Source: Aquabacter sp965279295 (GTDB taxonomy: Bacteria > Pseudomonadota > Alphaproteobacteria > Rhizobiales > Xanthobacteraceae). Taken from it: 64,000 bases of DNA. Where the stretch lies: NCBI GenBank assembly GCA_965279295.1, contig CBDIHQ010000017.1; one strand, given 5' to 3'. A program made the translations under genes and the position numbers. Positions 17,786 to 27,152 of the stretch are shown here, piece after piece. Position 1 is the first letter of the stretch. Each line of letters begins with the position of its first letter. The notes under the pieces are model-generated. The model was not told the DNA's origin. It saw only the letters and a program-made list of their open reading frames with translations, and did not search any database.

Positions 17786-19156
17786 GTGACACACCGACCG
17801 CCCCTCTCCCTCATCAGCCGCCGCGCCTTCATGGCCGGCGCGACCGCGCTGCCGCTGGTTTCGCTCAGTGCCGTCCGGGCGCTCGGACAGGCATCGGGGC
17901 AGGTGGATGTGGTCATCATCGGCGCCGGAGCGGCTGGGATCGCCGCCGCACGCCGGATGGCGGCGGCCGGCCGGACCTATGCGCTGCTGGAAGCCACCAA
18001 GCGGCCCGGCGGGCGGGCCATCACCGACACCGCCATCTTCGGCCGTCCGTTCGATCTCGGCGCCGCCCGCCTTTATAACCCGACCGCAAATCCCCTGGTG
18101 GAACTGGGCACCGCGGCCGGTGCTCCACTCTATCCCGCGCCCGGCGCCGCCCGGCTCTATGTCAACGGGCGAGAGGCGCGCGAGGGAGATTACGAGGAGT
18201 TCGTCTCCAGCGTCCGGCGCGGCGAGCGGGCCATCGGCGCCGCCGGCGATGCCGGGCGCGACCTTCCCGCCGCCCGCGTGCTGCCGGATCTCGGCCCCTG
18301 GGCGGCGAGCGCCAATTTTGTGATGGGGCCCTATATCTGCGCGAAGGATCTGGACCAGGTCTCCAGCGTCGATTTCTCGCGCGCCGAGGAACGGGACGCG
18401 GGCGCGTTCAGCCGCACCGGCGTGGGCGCCCTGGTCGCGGGGCTGGCCGCCCAGCTTTCCGTGCGGTTCGAGACCGTGGCGACCGGGATCGACCTTGGGC
18501 CGCGCCTCGTCCAGGTGAGCACGAACAAGGGCACGCTCGCCGGACGCGTCGTGATCCTCGCGATCCCGCCCAGCATCATCAACGCTGGGAAGCTGCGCAT
18601 TTCGCCCGGCCTGCCGATGCGCTATCGCGCGGCGGTGGAGCGCATCACGCTCGGCGCCTACGATCACATCGCCTTTGAACTGCCGGGAAATCCGCTGCGC
18701 CTGCCGGATGATGAAACGGTGCAGATCAAGGCGCAGGACGCCCGCACGTTCGCGCTGGTGGCGCGGCTCGGCGGCTCGGACATCCACATGCTGGAGGTCG
18801 GCGGCAAGTTTGCCCAGCAGCTTGCGGACGGGCCGCCCCAGGCCGGCGCGGCCTTCCTGAAGGAGGCGCTGACCCGCGAGTTCGGTGCCTCTGTCGCCGG
18901 CAAGGTCGGCAAGGTGCATCACACCCGCTGGACCAAGGAGCCGTTCGCGCTGGGCGCGTGGTCCGGTGCACTGCCCGGCGCCGGCAACCTGCGGCGCGCC
19001 TTCACCGAGACGGTCGCCGGCCGGCTGCTGTTCGCGGGCGAGCACACCCACGAAACCCTATGGGGCACGGTGCACGGCGCCTGGGCCTCCGGCGAACGCG
19101 CGGCAACCCAGGCCCTGCGCCTGCTGGGCGTGGGCAGCGCGACGCTGACCCCTTAA
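17786..19156 (+). CDS. Tat-exported FAD-dependent amine oxidase family protein
   Basis: 456 residues. Twin-arginine signal at the N-terminus (SRRAFMAGATALPLVSLSA, cleavage near ALGQ). Then the dinucleotide-binding fold DVVIIGAGAAGIAAARRM with GGR (GRAITD) typical of flavin amine oxidases, and a C-terminal HTHETLWGTVHGAWASGERAA covering the FAD-contact region. It is likely periplasmic after folding with FAD in the cytoplasm. The substrate (amine, carotenoid or other) is not predictable. GTG start at 17786, 77 bp downstream of the prenyltransferase on the same strand. Confidence 0.86.
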   Translation: MTHRPPLSLISRRAFMAGATALPLVSLSAVRALGQASGQVDVVIIGAGAAGIAAARRMAAAGRTYALLEATKRPGGRAITDTAIFGRPFDLGAARLYNPTANPLVELGTAAGAPLYPAPGAARLYVNGREAREGDYEEFVSSVRRGERAIGAAGDAGRDLPAARVLPDLGPWAASANFVMGPYICAKDLDQVSSVDFSRAEERDAGAFSRTGVGALVAGLAAQLSVRFETVATGIDLGPRLVQVSTNKGTLAGRVVILAIPPSIINAGKLRISPGLPMRYRAAVERITLGAYDHIAFELPGNPLRLPDDETVQIKAQDARTFALVARLGGSDIHMLEVGGKFAQQLADGPPQAGAAFLKEALTREFGASVAGKVGKVHHTRWTKEPFALGAWSGALPGAGNLRRAFTETVAGRLLFAGEHTHETLWGTVHGAWASGERAATQALRLLGVGSATLTP

Positions 19157-19243
19157 GGGACGTGTTGCGTTACGCGGGGCCCAAAGCCCCACTAGACGCT
19201 CCGCACCGCGCTTTCGCAGACGTCTCGCAATGGGAAATACGAC

Positions 19244-20284
19244 CTACGCAATCCAGCCCGACAATTCTCGGCGCACCACATGCTCGATCACCCGCATGCC
19301 CTCGACGCTGTCGTTGAGGCAGGGGATGGCGGCGAACTTCTCCCCGCCATTGTGCATGAAGATTTCGCGGTTCTCGCCGCCGATCTCCTCCAGCGTCTCC
19401 AGGCAGTCTGCGGTGAAGCCGGGATTGACGATGGCGATGCGCTTCACGCCGCTCTTGGCCAGGGCTTCGACGGTCTTGTCGGTGTAGGGCTGGAGCCACT
19501 CCTCGGTGCCGAAGCGCGACTGGAAGGTGAGGCGGAAACGCTCCGCGCTCATTCCAAGCCGCGCCTGCATGAGCCGCGCGGTCTTCACGCACTGACAGTG
19601 ATAGGGATCGCCCTTGGCGAGGTAGGATTGCGGCACGCCGTGGAATGAGGCGAGGATGACCTCGGGCTCGAAATCCAGCTTGGCGAGGCTGGCTTCCAGC
19701 GAGGCGCAGACGGCGTCGATATACACCGGATCATCGTGCCAGGGCGGCGCCACCCGCAGGATGGGTTGCCAGCGCATGGTTTTCAGCGCGTCGAACGCCT
19801 TGTCGCACACGGTCGCCGTCGTCGCGGCGGCATATTGCGGGTAGAGCGGCACGATCAATATGCGCTCGCAGCCCTGCTTCTGGAGCGCCTCAAGGCGCTC
19901 GGCGATGGGCGGCTTGCCGTAGCGCATGGCCCAGTCCACGACGATGCGCGGGTCATCCGGGGCGATGGCTGCGGCGAGCTTTTCCGCCTGGGCGCGGGTC
20001 GTCGTCTTGAGCGGCCCCTCGTTCAGCGCCTTGTTCCAGATCGTGTCGTAGTCCTTGCCCTTCGGCCCCGGCCGCTTGGTGAGGACGATCAGGTTCAGGA
20101 TCAGCCACCACACCACGCGGTTGACCTCGATGACCCGCCGATCCCACAGGAACTCTTTCAGATAGGCGCGCATGGACCAATAATCGGTGGCCTCCGGCGT
20201 GCCGAGATTGACCAGCAGCACGCCGATGCGGCCGAAGGCGACCTTGGGATGACCCGGCGGGAAATGGTCGGCGGCTTTCAGCAT
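19244..20284 (-). CDS. hemH: Ferrochelatase
   Basis: 346-residue enzyme inserting Fe2+ into protoporphyrin IX, the last step of haem synthesis; membrane-associated. Family opening GRIGVLLVNLGTPEATDYWSMR, catalytic His in LASFHGVPQSYLAKGDPYHCQC, and the late FTADCLETLEEI metal/substrate loop are all present. The open frame reaches 20476, but the ATG at 20284 gives the normal N-terminus (MLKAADHFPPGHPKV). Directly downstream, on the same strand, of a haem-degrading monooxygenase-type gene (gap 22 bp), suggesting co-transcription. Confidence 0.97.
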   Translation of the reverse strand: MLKAADHFPPGHPKVAFGRIGVLLVNLGTPEATDYWSMRAYLKEFLWDRRVIEVNRVVWWLILNLIVLTKRPGPKGKDYDTIWNKALNEGPLKTTTRAQAEKLAAAIAPDDPRIVVDWAMRYGKPPIAERLEALQKQGCERILIVPLYPQYAAATTATVCDKAFDALKTMRWQPILRVAPPWHDDPVYIDAVCASLEASLAKLDFEPEVILASFHGVPQSYLAKGDPYHCQCVKTARLMQARLGMSAERFRLTFQSRFGTEEWLQPYTDKTVEALAKSGVKRIAIVNPGFTADCLETLEEIGGENREIFMHNGGEKFAAIPCLNDSVEGMRVIEHVVRRELSGWIA

Positions 20285-20306
20285 GGAAACCTCGTTCACA
20301 GGCAAC

Positions 20307-20621
20307 TTAAGCGCTCTGGGACAGGACGGATTCAAAGCCCTCGAACTCGGGATGCCCGAGATAGTGGACCTTGTTATTGCCGGCACCGCGATGGGCGGCG
20401 CGGAACGCCTCGGAACGGGTCCAGGCCTCGAAGTCGTCTTTGGTTCGCCACAGGGTGTGGGAGGCGTAGAGGACATGGTCCTCCTTCGCAGCGCCCTTCA
20501 GGAGATCGAACGTCATGAAGCCGGGAACGGTGGAGAGTTGGCTGTCGCGTTCCCGCCAGATGCGCTCGAACTCGGCTTCCGAGCCCGTTTTCACCTTGAA
20601 GCGGTTCATGGCGACAAACAT
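20307..20621 (-). CDS. IsdG/HmoA-type haem-degrading monooxygenase (ABM domain)
   Basis: 104-residue antibiotic-biosynthesis-monooxygenase fold protein. It aligns without gaps to the functional positions known for IsdG: Asn6 (MFVAMNRF), Trp67 and His77 (EAWTRSEAFRAAH), the N/W/H triad used to bind and cleave haem. Family knowledge: such enzymes open haem to release iron (staphylobilin or mycobilin products), and dimeric alphaproteobacterial homologues (HmuQ/HmuD) do so in rhizobia. The position 22 bp upstream of hemH, in the same orientation, ties it to haem or iron balance. No haem uptake genes are adjacent. Confidence 0.85.
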   Translation of the reverse strand: MFVAMNRFKVKTGSEAEFERIWRERDSQLSTVPGFMTFDLLKGAAKEDHVLYASHTLWRTKDDFEAWTRSEAFRAAHRGAGNNKVHYLGHPEFEGFESVLSQSA

Positions 20622-20812
20622 GGGGTCTCTCCGTTTCGTTGCACGCCGGGGCGTGCGCCGCGTGGCGCTGACGCGCTCGTGTCTCGCGCGCTATTGTCTG
20701 GGCAAGTCTATCCCGCCCTTGCGCCGGCCGCGCAAGGGCGCTCTTTTTCGCACCCAAGGTTTCCGCATTCGCGGCGCGCGGCGCGCGCCGGCCGAGCTAC
20801 AAGGAGCGCGTC

Positions 20813-21652
20813 ATGCCTTCAAATGGGTTTTCCCACCCCGCTCTCACATCAGGTCGCGTCGCGGTGATAACGGGCGGCGCCTCAGGCATTGGGCTGGCCG
20901 CGGCCAAGCGTTTCGCGGCCCTTGGCATGAAGGTCTGCATCGTCGATCTGCCCGGTGATAGGCTCGATCTGGCGCGGGACGAGATCGGCGGCGAGAGCGT
21001 GGCGTTTGCCGCCGACGTGAGCCGCCGGGAGGATATCGAGCGGCTGGAGCGTGAGGTGCGCGCGGCGTTCGGACGCGTCGATGTGCTGATGAACAATGCC
21101 GGCATGCACGGCGCCCCCATGTTCGCGGACCCGGAAAGCTGGCGCCGCGTGATCGATGTGAACCTGTGGGGGATCATCCACGGATCGCAGGTGTTCGCCC
21201 CCGGTATGATCGCCCAGGGTACGCCGGGCCTCATCATCAACACCGGCTCGAAGCAGGGCATCACCACGCCGCCGGGCGATGCCGCCTACAATGTCTCGAA
21301 AGCCGGTGTGAAGGTTTTCACCGAGGCGTTGCAGCACGAATTACGCAACACCGAAGGCTGCCAGGTGAGTGCGCATCTGTTCATTCCCGGCTTCGTCTTT
21401 ACCGGGTTGACGGCAGGCAACCGGAGCGAAAAGCCGGCCGGCGCCTGGACGCCTGAAGAGACCGTGGACTTCATGCTGGAGCATGTGGACGCAGGCGACT
21501 TCTATATTCTTTGCCCCGACAACGACGTGACGCGCGCCGTGGATGCGCGCCGGATACTCTGGGCGGCGGGCGATATCGCGGAAAACCGTCCGCCGCTGTC
21601 GCGCTGGCACAAGGACTATGGCGACGCGTTCGCCGCCTTCCTCAAGGCGTGA
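20813..21652 (+). CDS. SDR family NAD(P)-dependent oxidoreductase
   Basis: 279-residue classical short-chain dehydrogenase. Cofactor motif TGGASGIG at about residues 20-27, NNAG at about residue 95, catalytic Ser in INTGSKQG and Y-x-x-x-K as YNVSKAG. The acidic CIVDLP at strand 2 suggests NAD(H) preference. An extended C-terminal part (DNDVTRAVDARRILWAAGDIAENRPPLSRW) is typical of one SDR subgroup but gives no substrate. Strong ribosome-binding site (ACAAGGAGCG) before ATG 20813. A 191-bp spacer separates it from the divergent monooxygenase gene. Confidence 0.92.
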   Translation: MPSNGFSHPALTSGRVAVITGGASGIGLAAAKRFAALGMKVCIVDLPGDRLDLARDEIGGESVAFAADVSRREDIERLEREVRAAFGRVDVLMNNAGMHGAPMFADPESWRRVIDVNLWGIIHGSQVFAPGMIAQGTPGLIINTGSKQGITTPPGDAAYNVSKAGVKVFTEALQHELRNTEGCQVSAHLFIPGFVFTGLTAGNRSEKPAGAWTPEETVDFMLEHVDAGDFYILCPDNDVTRAVDARRILWAAGDIAENRPPLSRWHKDYGDAFAAFLKA

Positions 21653-21730
21653 CCGCCCCGCTCGCGCTTGCTTCCCGGACCCACCGGAGGCACCTTTCCC
21701 GCTGTATTCCTGTGTGCCCGGAGCCGCCTT

Positions 21731-24580
21731 ATGGTCGAGATCGCCAACTCCACCTACCAGGAGTTCATGAGCTGGCGGTACAACGACGCCGCAACCGTTC
21801 CAGAGGCCTTCGGGTTTAGCTCCGGCCACCTCTACGCACTGGACGCGGACGTCCATATCAATCTGGCGTTCACCATCGAGCGCGTCACCGATCCCGCCAG
21901 CCTGTTGGCCACGGATTGGGCAAACCGGCAGACCGTGCTGGCCGATCTCGATGCCGCCGGCACCCTCTGGTCCACCTATGGCGGCAGCCAGACGGATTAC
22001 GACACCATCGCGAACGGGCTTTCGGCGCTCGGTATTTCCGTGGAGGGCGCTGCCAGCGGCTATGTCTCCAGCGCCGAGTCCCGCACCCTCTGGGTGAGCC
22101 TGACGCCGCAGCAATTCTTCGACCTGACGGGGGAGCGGCTGTATTGGGTGGGCGGGACGGCAGAGGCGCCTTACGCCGCATATTGGGACGGCAACCTCAA
22201 GCTGCCTGACGCCTGGGGCGGGCTGGTGCAGGGCCTTTGGGTCGATAATTTCGTCGAGCCTGGTTCAGACGCTCAGGTTTCCTCAAGCGTGACCCTGCCG
22301 CAGGGCGCGCAAAGCCCCGGCAATTCCTCCACTGACGAACCCAGCTATTACGCTTGGCAGGTGGGCCAGCTCTATAATTTTCCGCTCCTGCCGGACAGTC
22401 CCATCCCCACCGGCACCATCGGCCTGGTGGAGCCGGCCATCGGTGCTTCGCTCGCGCCGACCGACACCTTTGATTTCCAGACCGTGTTGGACGATTTCCG
22501 CACCAGCGCCGGCATCGCCGCCGGGGCGCCCTATTATGTGGTCGGCAACCAGATCTGGGACGGGGCGTCGGACCGGGTCGGCGAGCGCAATCTGGACGTG
22601 GGCATCGTCGCTGCCGTCAATGCTGGCTCCACCATCGGCTTCTACGCCGGCGCCGGCTTTGCCTCGCAGAGCAATTTCAGCGGCTATCAGGTCGCGGTGT
22701 GGGACACGCTCAACGATCCCGGCGTGATCTCCTCCTCCTGGACCGATCTCATGTCGCCCGCGCCGGGCTCGCCGTTCCTGGCTGCCTATCGCGAATTGTT
22801 CGTGGACGCGGTGCTGATGAACCGCACCATGTTCAACGATGCCTCCGACGGCGGCTCGGGCGCGCAGATCGGCAACGGGCTCACCAATGTCTGGCAGAAC
22901 AATCTCAGTCCTTATGCGGTGGTGGTCGGCGGCACCTCGCTGAGCACTCCCGAAATCGCGGAGCAGGACCCGACGCTGGCGTCCTATCTCGCCGGCGCGT
23001 CGGCCGGCAATCTCTCCATCCTCGCCACGCTGGTTGCTGGCGGCATGCGCACGCTACCCGCTGACGCTGCTGGTCTCACCAGCTTCATCGAGACGGTGTG
23101 GAACCAGTATGTGCTTGCGGGCAACGCGCTCGACCCCGGCTACACCACGAACGAGACCGGCACCGGGGGTGTCGACCTCACCCAGGACGTGCCGAGCTAC
23201 CAGCAAACGTTCGGCCTACAGCCGCAAAGCGCCGGGCCGGGCGGCGGCATCGGGCGGGGCATTCCCGATGTGTCGGCCAATGCCGGCGGCAACATGTATT
23301 ATTTCGGACCTGAGGGGACCTCGGTCGGCGACGGATTTTTTGGCACCAGCGCCGCGACCCCGCTCTGGGCCTCGCTCGGCATTCAACTCAGCGCCATCTT
23401 CGAGGACCAGGGCCTGCCGCGCCTCGGCTACATGAACGACCTGCTGTATCAGGCGGCGGTGATCGCGTCGGGCTCGTTCAACGACATCACCATCGGCAAC
23501 AATATCTCCAGCTTCATCTATGGCGGCACCATCGACAGCGACGATGGCACCGACATCACGCCGACCGGCTACGGCTATTCGGCGGCTCCGGGCTACGACC
23601 TCGTCACCGGCCTCGGTACGCCGAACGGAGTTCTGCTGGCGCGGGCGATGACCGCCATCGCCCATGCCCAGATGTATTCGGACACACCGGCCCTGGCGTA
23701 TGCCAGCGGCAGCGGGCTCGAGAGCACGGTGCTCCAGACGCTGCTCGCCCAGTCGGTCCTGGCGAACGACACCGCCATCTCGGTGCATGCCGGCGACCAC
23801 GGCTTCATCTCCAGCCAGGAGGCGACTGACGCACAGGCCTGGACCCGTCAATTCGCGCAGCAGGTGATGCAGTCGGATTTCGATGCCGGCCTGGTGCTGG
23901 CGTTCGACGGGCTGTCCCAGGTGCAGCCGCACGAGATCATCGCAGGCGCGGACGCGCATCTTTCCGTCACCATCGGCGGCACCGAGGCGACGACACCTCA
24001 GGCCGGCTTCTCAAGCGCCTTCGGCTTTGTCGATTTCGTCGATGCCGGTGCCAACAGCGCGGTGGAACTGGCCCGGCCTCTGGCCATCGCCGAGACGGCG
24101 GGCGGGCTGGACGACCAGGAGGCGGTGGTGCGCATCCGCCAGAGCGGGGCCAGCACCGGCCTGTCCCTGACGCTTTATCGGGTGGACGACCTCACCGGCA
24201 GCATCAACGGCATTGAGCCGGGGCAGGCGGGCTATGCCGCCGAGGTGGCCGGGCGCGCCTACGAGCTTTCAAGCGGCGGTACGGCGATCGCCGGGCCGGG
24301 CTTCGGCAATTTCACCGAGACCGGTCTGCTGGATGTGGATCAGGGCGACATCATCGCCATGACCCTCACCAATGCTCAGCCCGGCTCCGCGGCTCACACC
24401 TATTACGCCTTCGCCGCCGCCAACGAGCAGGTGAACGGCACCGGGGTGACCCATGTGTGGAATTACGGCCTCAACACCTGGGGCTGGGAAGACCTCTATG
24501 GCGGGGGCGACCTCGACTACAACGACCTCGTCGTCCAGCTCGATTTCACGAGCGCGTCCGGATCGGGTGTTCTGATCTGA
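21731..24580 (+). CDS. S53 (sedolisin/kumamolisin-like) peptidase with C-terminal DUF4114 domain
   Basis: 949-residue extracellular-type serine-carboxyl peptidase. A pro-domain-like region covers about residues 40-140. The catalytic set of the S53 family can be read: E285 and D289 (GERNLD, correct E-x3-D spacing), oxyanion D373 (ASDGGSG) and nucleophile S540 (FGTSAATP), preceded by PDVSANA. The calcium site follows (NDITIGNN and GYDLVTGLGTPNG, D585/D623). The C-terminus carries a DUF4114-type WEDLYGGGDLDYNDLV motif. No signal peptide, which fits type I secretion or another non-Sec route. The ATG at 21731 is chosen over an upstream TTG. Monocistronic. Confidence 0.85.
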   Translation: MVEIANSTYQEFMSWRYNDAATVPEAFGFSSGHLYALDADVHINLAFTIERVTDPASLLATDWANRQTVLADLDAAGTLWSTYGGSQTDYDTIANGLSALGISVEGAASGYVSSAESRTLWVSLTPQQFFDLTGERLYWVGGTAEAPYAAYWDGNLKLPDAWGGLVQGLWVDNFVEPGSDAQVSSSVTLPQGAQSPGNSSTDEPSYYAWQVGQLYNFPLLPDSPIPTGTIGLVEPAIGASLAPTDTFDFQTVLDDFRTSAGIAAGAPYYVVGNQIWDGASDRVGERNLDVGIVAAVNAGSTIGFYAGAGFASQSNFSGYQVAVWDTLNDPGVISSSWTDLMSPAPGSPFLAAYRELFVDAVLMNRTMFNDASDGGSGAQIGNGLTNVWQNNLSPYAVVVGGTSLSTPEIAEQDPTLASYLAGASAGNLSILATLVAGGMRTLPADAAGLTSFIETVWNQYVLAGNALDPGYTTNETGTGGVDLTQDVPSYQQTFGLQPQSAGPGGGIGRGIPDVSANAGGNMYYFGPEGTSVGDGFFGTSAATPLWASLGIQLSAIFEDQGLPRLGYMNDLLYQAAVIASGSFNDITIGNNISSFIYGGTIDSDDGTDITPTGYGYSAAPGYDLVTGLGTPNGVLLARAMTAIAHAQMYSDTPALAYASGSGLESTVLQTLLAQSVLANDTAISVHAGDHGFISSQEATDAQAWTRQFAQQVMQSDFDAGLVLAFDGLSQVQPHEIIAGADAHLSVTIGGTEATTPQAGFSSAFGFVDFVDAGANSAVELARPLAIAETAGGLDDQEAVVRIRQSGASTGLSLTLYRVDDLTGSINGIEPGQAGYAAEVAGRAYELSSGGTAIAGPGFGNFTETGLLDVDQGDIIAMTLTNAQPGSAAHTYYAFAAANEQVNGTGVTHVWNYGLNTWGWEDLYGGGDLDYNDLVVQLDFTSASGSGVLI

Positions 24581-24614
24581 GGCGGTGCACCGAGCGGACG
24601 GTGCGAGAGGCGGA

Positions 24615-24689
<75 letters not shown>

Positions 24690-24866
24690 ATCCGCCGGGA
24701 GGACGCCTCTATATCGGCAAGCTTCGCGTCGCGCAAGGCGGGCTGTGGATTGCTGGAGCAGACATTTTTTGCCCAGCGCCCGGCGGCGCCGTGACGCGCT
24801 CAATGAAGCAGGCGTAGGGCGTCGGCCTTTAACCTGATCTCAACCCCCGCCGTGCATCGTGGCTTC

Positions 24867-26072
24867 ATGACGCGCGGAGTATTCAGGTATTTCGTAGCCC
24901 CGCTCGTCTGCGTGGGGCTCCTGTCGGGCTGTCGTTTCGATATGTTCGACCGACGGGAGCCCTGGCGCGCCGAAGCGGAGGAGCAGTGCATCGCCGAGAA
25001 AGGCGTCACGGTCTCCCCCTATGTGGAGCCTATAAGCGCCATCAACGGCGCCGGCTCCTGCGGCATGGAGCATCCCTTCCGCATCACGGCGCTTGATGAG
25101 GGTCTGGTCGCGGTGGAGCCGCGCGCGACCCTCGCCTGCCCGATGATTCGCAATCTCAACGTCTGGCTGGAGCAGGTGGTCCAGCCCGCCGCCGTGGCGT
25201 GGCTGGGGCAGCAGGTGGCAGGCATCAAGCAGATGTCCTCCTATTCCTGCCGTGGCATGAACGGGGATTCTTCCGCCAAGATTTCCGAGCATGCCTTCGG
25301 CAATGCGTTGGATGTGGGTGCCTTCATCCTGGCGGATGGGCGTGTCATCACCGTCAAGGACAATTGGAAGGGGCCGCAGGAAACGCGCGGCTTTCTTCTA
25401 CAGGTGCAGGCCGGTGCCTGTGAGGTGTTCACCACCATCCTGGCGCCCGGTTCCAACGTTTATCACTATGACCATATCCATGTGGATCTGATGCGCCACG
25501 CCAAGGGGCGTGTGATCTGCCAGCCCGCGCCCAAGCCGATGGCGCCGCCGGTGCTGATGGCCCGCCAGCCGGGGCCGCCGGCCGGAGGAGCCATGATCGC
25601 GCCGGCATCTGGTCCACCGCCATTGATGCAGCAGCCCATGATGCAGCAGCCCGCGCCGCCGCAGCCGGCCAGTGCGCCGGCCGGTGCGCCGCTCGACATC
25701 ATGCCCCACCCGCCGGAGCACGGCGTGCAGGAGTATTCACGCGGTTATCCGCCGCAGGTGCAGCAGCCGCAGCCGTCAGCGCCGCCCTATGCGCAGAGCC
25801 CCGCCTATCCGCCGTCCTATGGCGCGCCCCAGCGCGCATACCCTGGGCAGGGCGATCCGCACCAGCCGGTCCTGACGCCGCCCGGCGCCGTGCCGCAGCC
25901 CACGCTTCTGCGTCCGCCCGGTCCCATGTCTTATGCGACCGGCTCGGTTGCCGCGGACAAAAGTGTCGGTCCGTTCGCGACCGGTGTGATCGCGGGTCGT
26001 AAATATTATTCCGTCCCGATCCCGCAGCCTTCGACCATTCCGCTGCCGGTGGCCCAGCCGGGCACCGATTGA
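24867..26072 (+). CDS. Extensin-like C-terminal domain lipoprotein (putative peptidoglycan-associated)
   Basis: 401 residues from the ATG at 24867. Lipoprotein signal with lipobox LLSGC (about residue 20). The extensin_C-type domain follows (about residues 40-215), with CxxxH-like conserved blocks: SYSCRGMNG, ISEHAFGNALDVGAF and YHYDHIHVDL. The H/D/H arrangement resembles LAS-type M15 D,D-carboxypeptidases, so cell-wall peptide cleavage is plausible (inference). The remaining 180 residues are Pro/Gln/Ala-rich, probably a disordered wall-spanning tail. An in-frame ATG at 24852 would add 5 residues. Confidence 0.87.
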   Translation: MTRGVFRYFVAPLVCVGLLSGCRFDMFDRREPWRAEAEEQCIAEKGVTVSPYVEPISAINGAGSCGMEHPFRITALDEGLVAVEPRATLACPMIRNLNVWLEQVVQPAAVAWLGQQVAGIKQMSSYSCRGMNGDSSAKISEHAFGNALDVGAFILADGRVITVKDNWKGPQETRGFLLQVQAGACEVFTTILAPGSNVYHYDHIHVDLMRHAKGRVICQPAPKPMAPPVLMARQPGPPAGGAMIAPASGPPPLMQQPMMQQPAPPQPASAPAGAPLDIMPHPPEHGVQEYSRGYPPQVQQPQPSAPPYAQSPAYPPSYGAPQRAYPGQGDPHQPVLTPPGAVPQPTLLRPPGPMSYATGSVAADKSVGPFATGVIAGRKYYSVPIPQPSTIPLPVAQPGTD

Positions 26073-26279
26073 ATGGCAGCGACATACAGTTCGCGGGACA
26101 TCTAACGCGCGCTTCCCGGAAGTGGGACGGCGCACAGTATGCGCCCGCAGATGACGCCAGGGCGCAGCCGCTTCGCGATCCATCGCTCCGGGCGATGGAT
26201 CATGTCACCGCAAATCGTTTGTGCCCAGGGCGGGTCCGGGACTAGATGGCCGCGTAAGTTTACTCGTCCTGGACCCGAC

Positions 26280-27149
26280 ATGGCGCCCCGCCACATTGCC
26301 CTTGCCGTACTTGTCGCGGTCATCTGGGGCTTCAATTTCGTCGTCATGCGCTTCGGGCTGGATCATTATCCGCCCCTGCTGCTCACAGCCTTGAGGTTTC
26401 TGGCGGCGGCGCTGCCAGTGGCGTTCGTGCCGCGCCCGACCATGCCGCTGGGGCAATTGGTGGCGATCGGGGCAACCTGGTTCCTGGGTCAATTCGGCTT
26501 TCTGTTCACCGCCATCGCCAACGGCATGCCGCCGGGCCTCGCATCGCTGACGCTCCAGGCGCAGGCGTTCTTCACGATCCTGATCGCCGCCGCCATGCTT
26601 GGGGAGCGCCCTTCCGCCCGACAGATCGCGGGCGTCACCGTCGCCTTCGCGGGTCTGCTGCTGATCGCGACCACGGTGGGCGGCGATATGACGGTGCTCG
26701 GCCTTGTCCTGACCCTCATCGGGGCGCTGAGCTGGGCGTGGGGAAATGTGCTGGTGCGGCGGGCGCCGCCAACCGAGATGTTCGCGCTGATGGCGTGGCT
26801 GAGCCTCGTGCCGCCGTTGCCCGCATTTGCCCTGTCGCTGGCGCTGGAAGGATGGCCGGCGGTGTCCTTTGCCCTGGTGCATCCCACCTGGGTGGGTTTC
26901 GGGGCGCTGGCCTACCTCGCGGTCGCCGCGACGCTGCTGGGTTATGGCATCTGGGGCTGGCTGCTGAAAATTTACCCCGCCAGCACTGTGGCGCCGTTTT
27001 CGCTGCTGGTGCCGCTCGCCGGCACGGTGTCGGCGGCGCTGGTGCTGGGAGAGCGGTTTCCCCCCTTGCGGCTTGCGGGGATGGGGCTGATCGTCCTCGG
27101 GCTGTTGGTGGTTGCCCTGCCCCTGAAGTGGCGCAGGGCAACCAAATAG
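26280..27149 (+). CDS. EamA family (drug/metabolite) transporter
   Basis: 289-residue DMT-superfamily permease with ten predicted helices in two EamA repeats (about residues 5-140 and 150-285). Opens RHIALAVLVAVIWGFNFVVMRFGL, the classical EamA first helix; the repeat junction contains GWGN-like WAWGNVLVRR. Likely exports an amino acid or related metabolite (family knowledge); substrate unknown. The open frame begins at 26139, but the ATG at 26280 matches the family start. Its stop lies 3 bp from that of the convergent gcvPB. Confidence 0.9.
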   Translation: MAPRHIALAVLVAVIWGFNFVVMRFGLDHYPPLLLTALRFLAAALPVAFVPRPTMPLGQLVAIGATWFLGQFGFLFTAIANGMPPGLASLTLQAQAFFTILIAAAMLGERPSARQIAGVTVAFAGLLLIATTVGGDMTVLGLVLTLIGALSWAWGNVLVRRAPPTEMFALMAWLSLVPPLPAFALSLALEGWPAVSFALVHPTWVGFGALAYLAVAATLLGYGIWGWLLKIYPASTVAPFSLLVPLAGTVSAALVLGERFPPLRLAGMGLIVLGLLVVALPLKWRRATK

Positions 27150-27152
27150 CGG

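Noticed and set aside
17036..19051. 671-codon open frame on the minus strand
   Set aside because: Lies antisense to the prenyltransferase and amine oxidase genes, both of which have clear motifs; the frame shows none.
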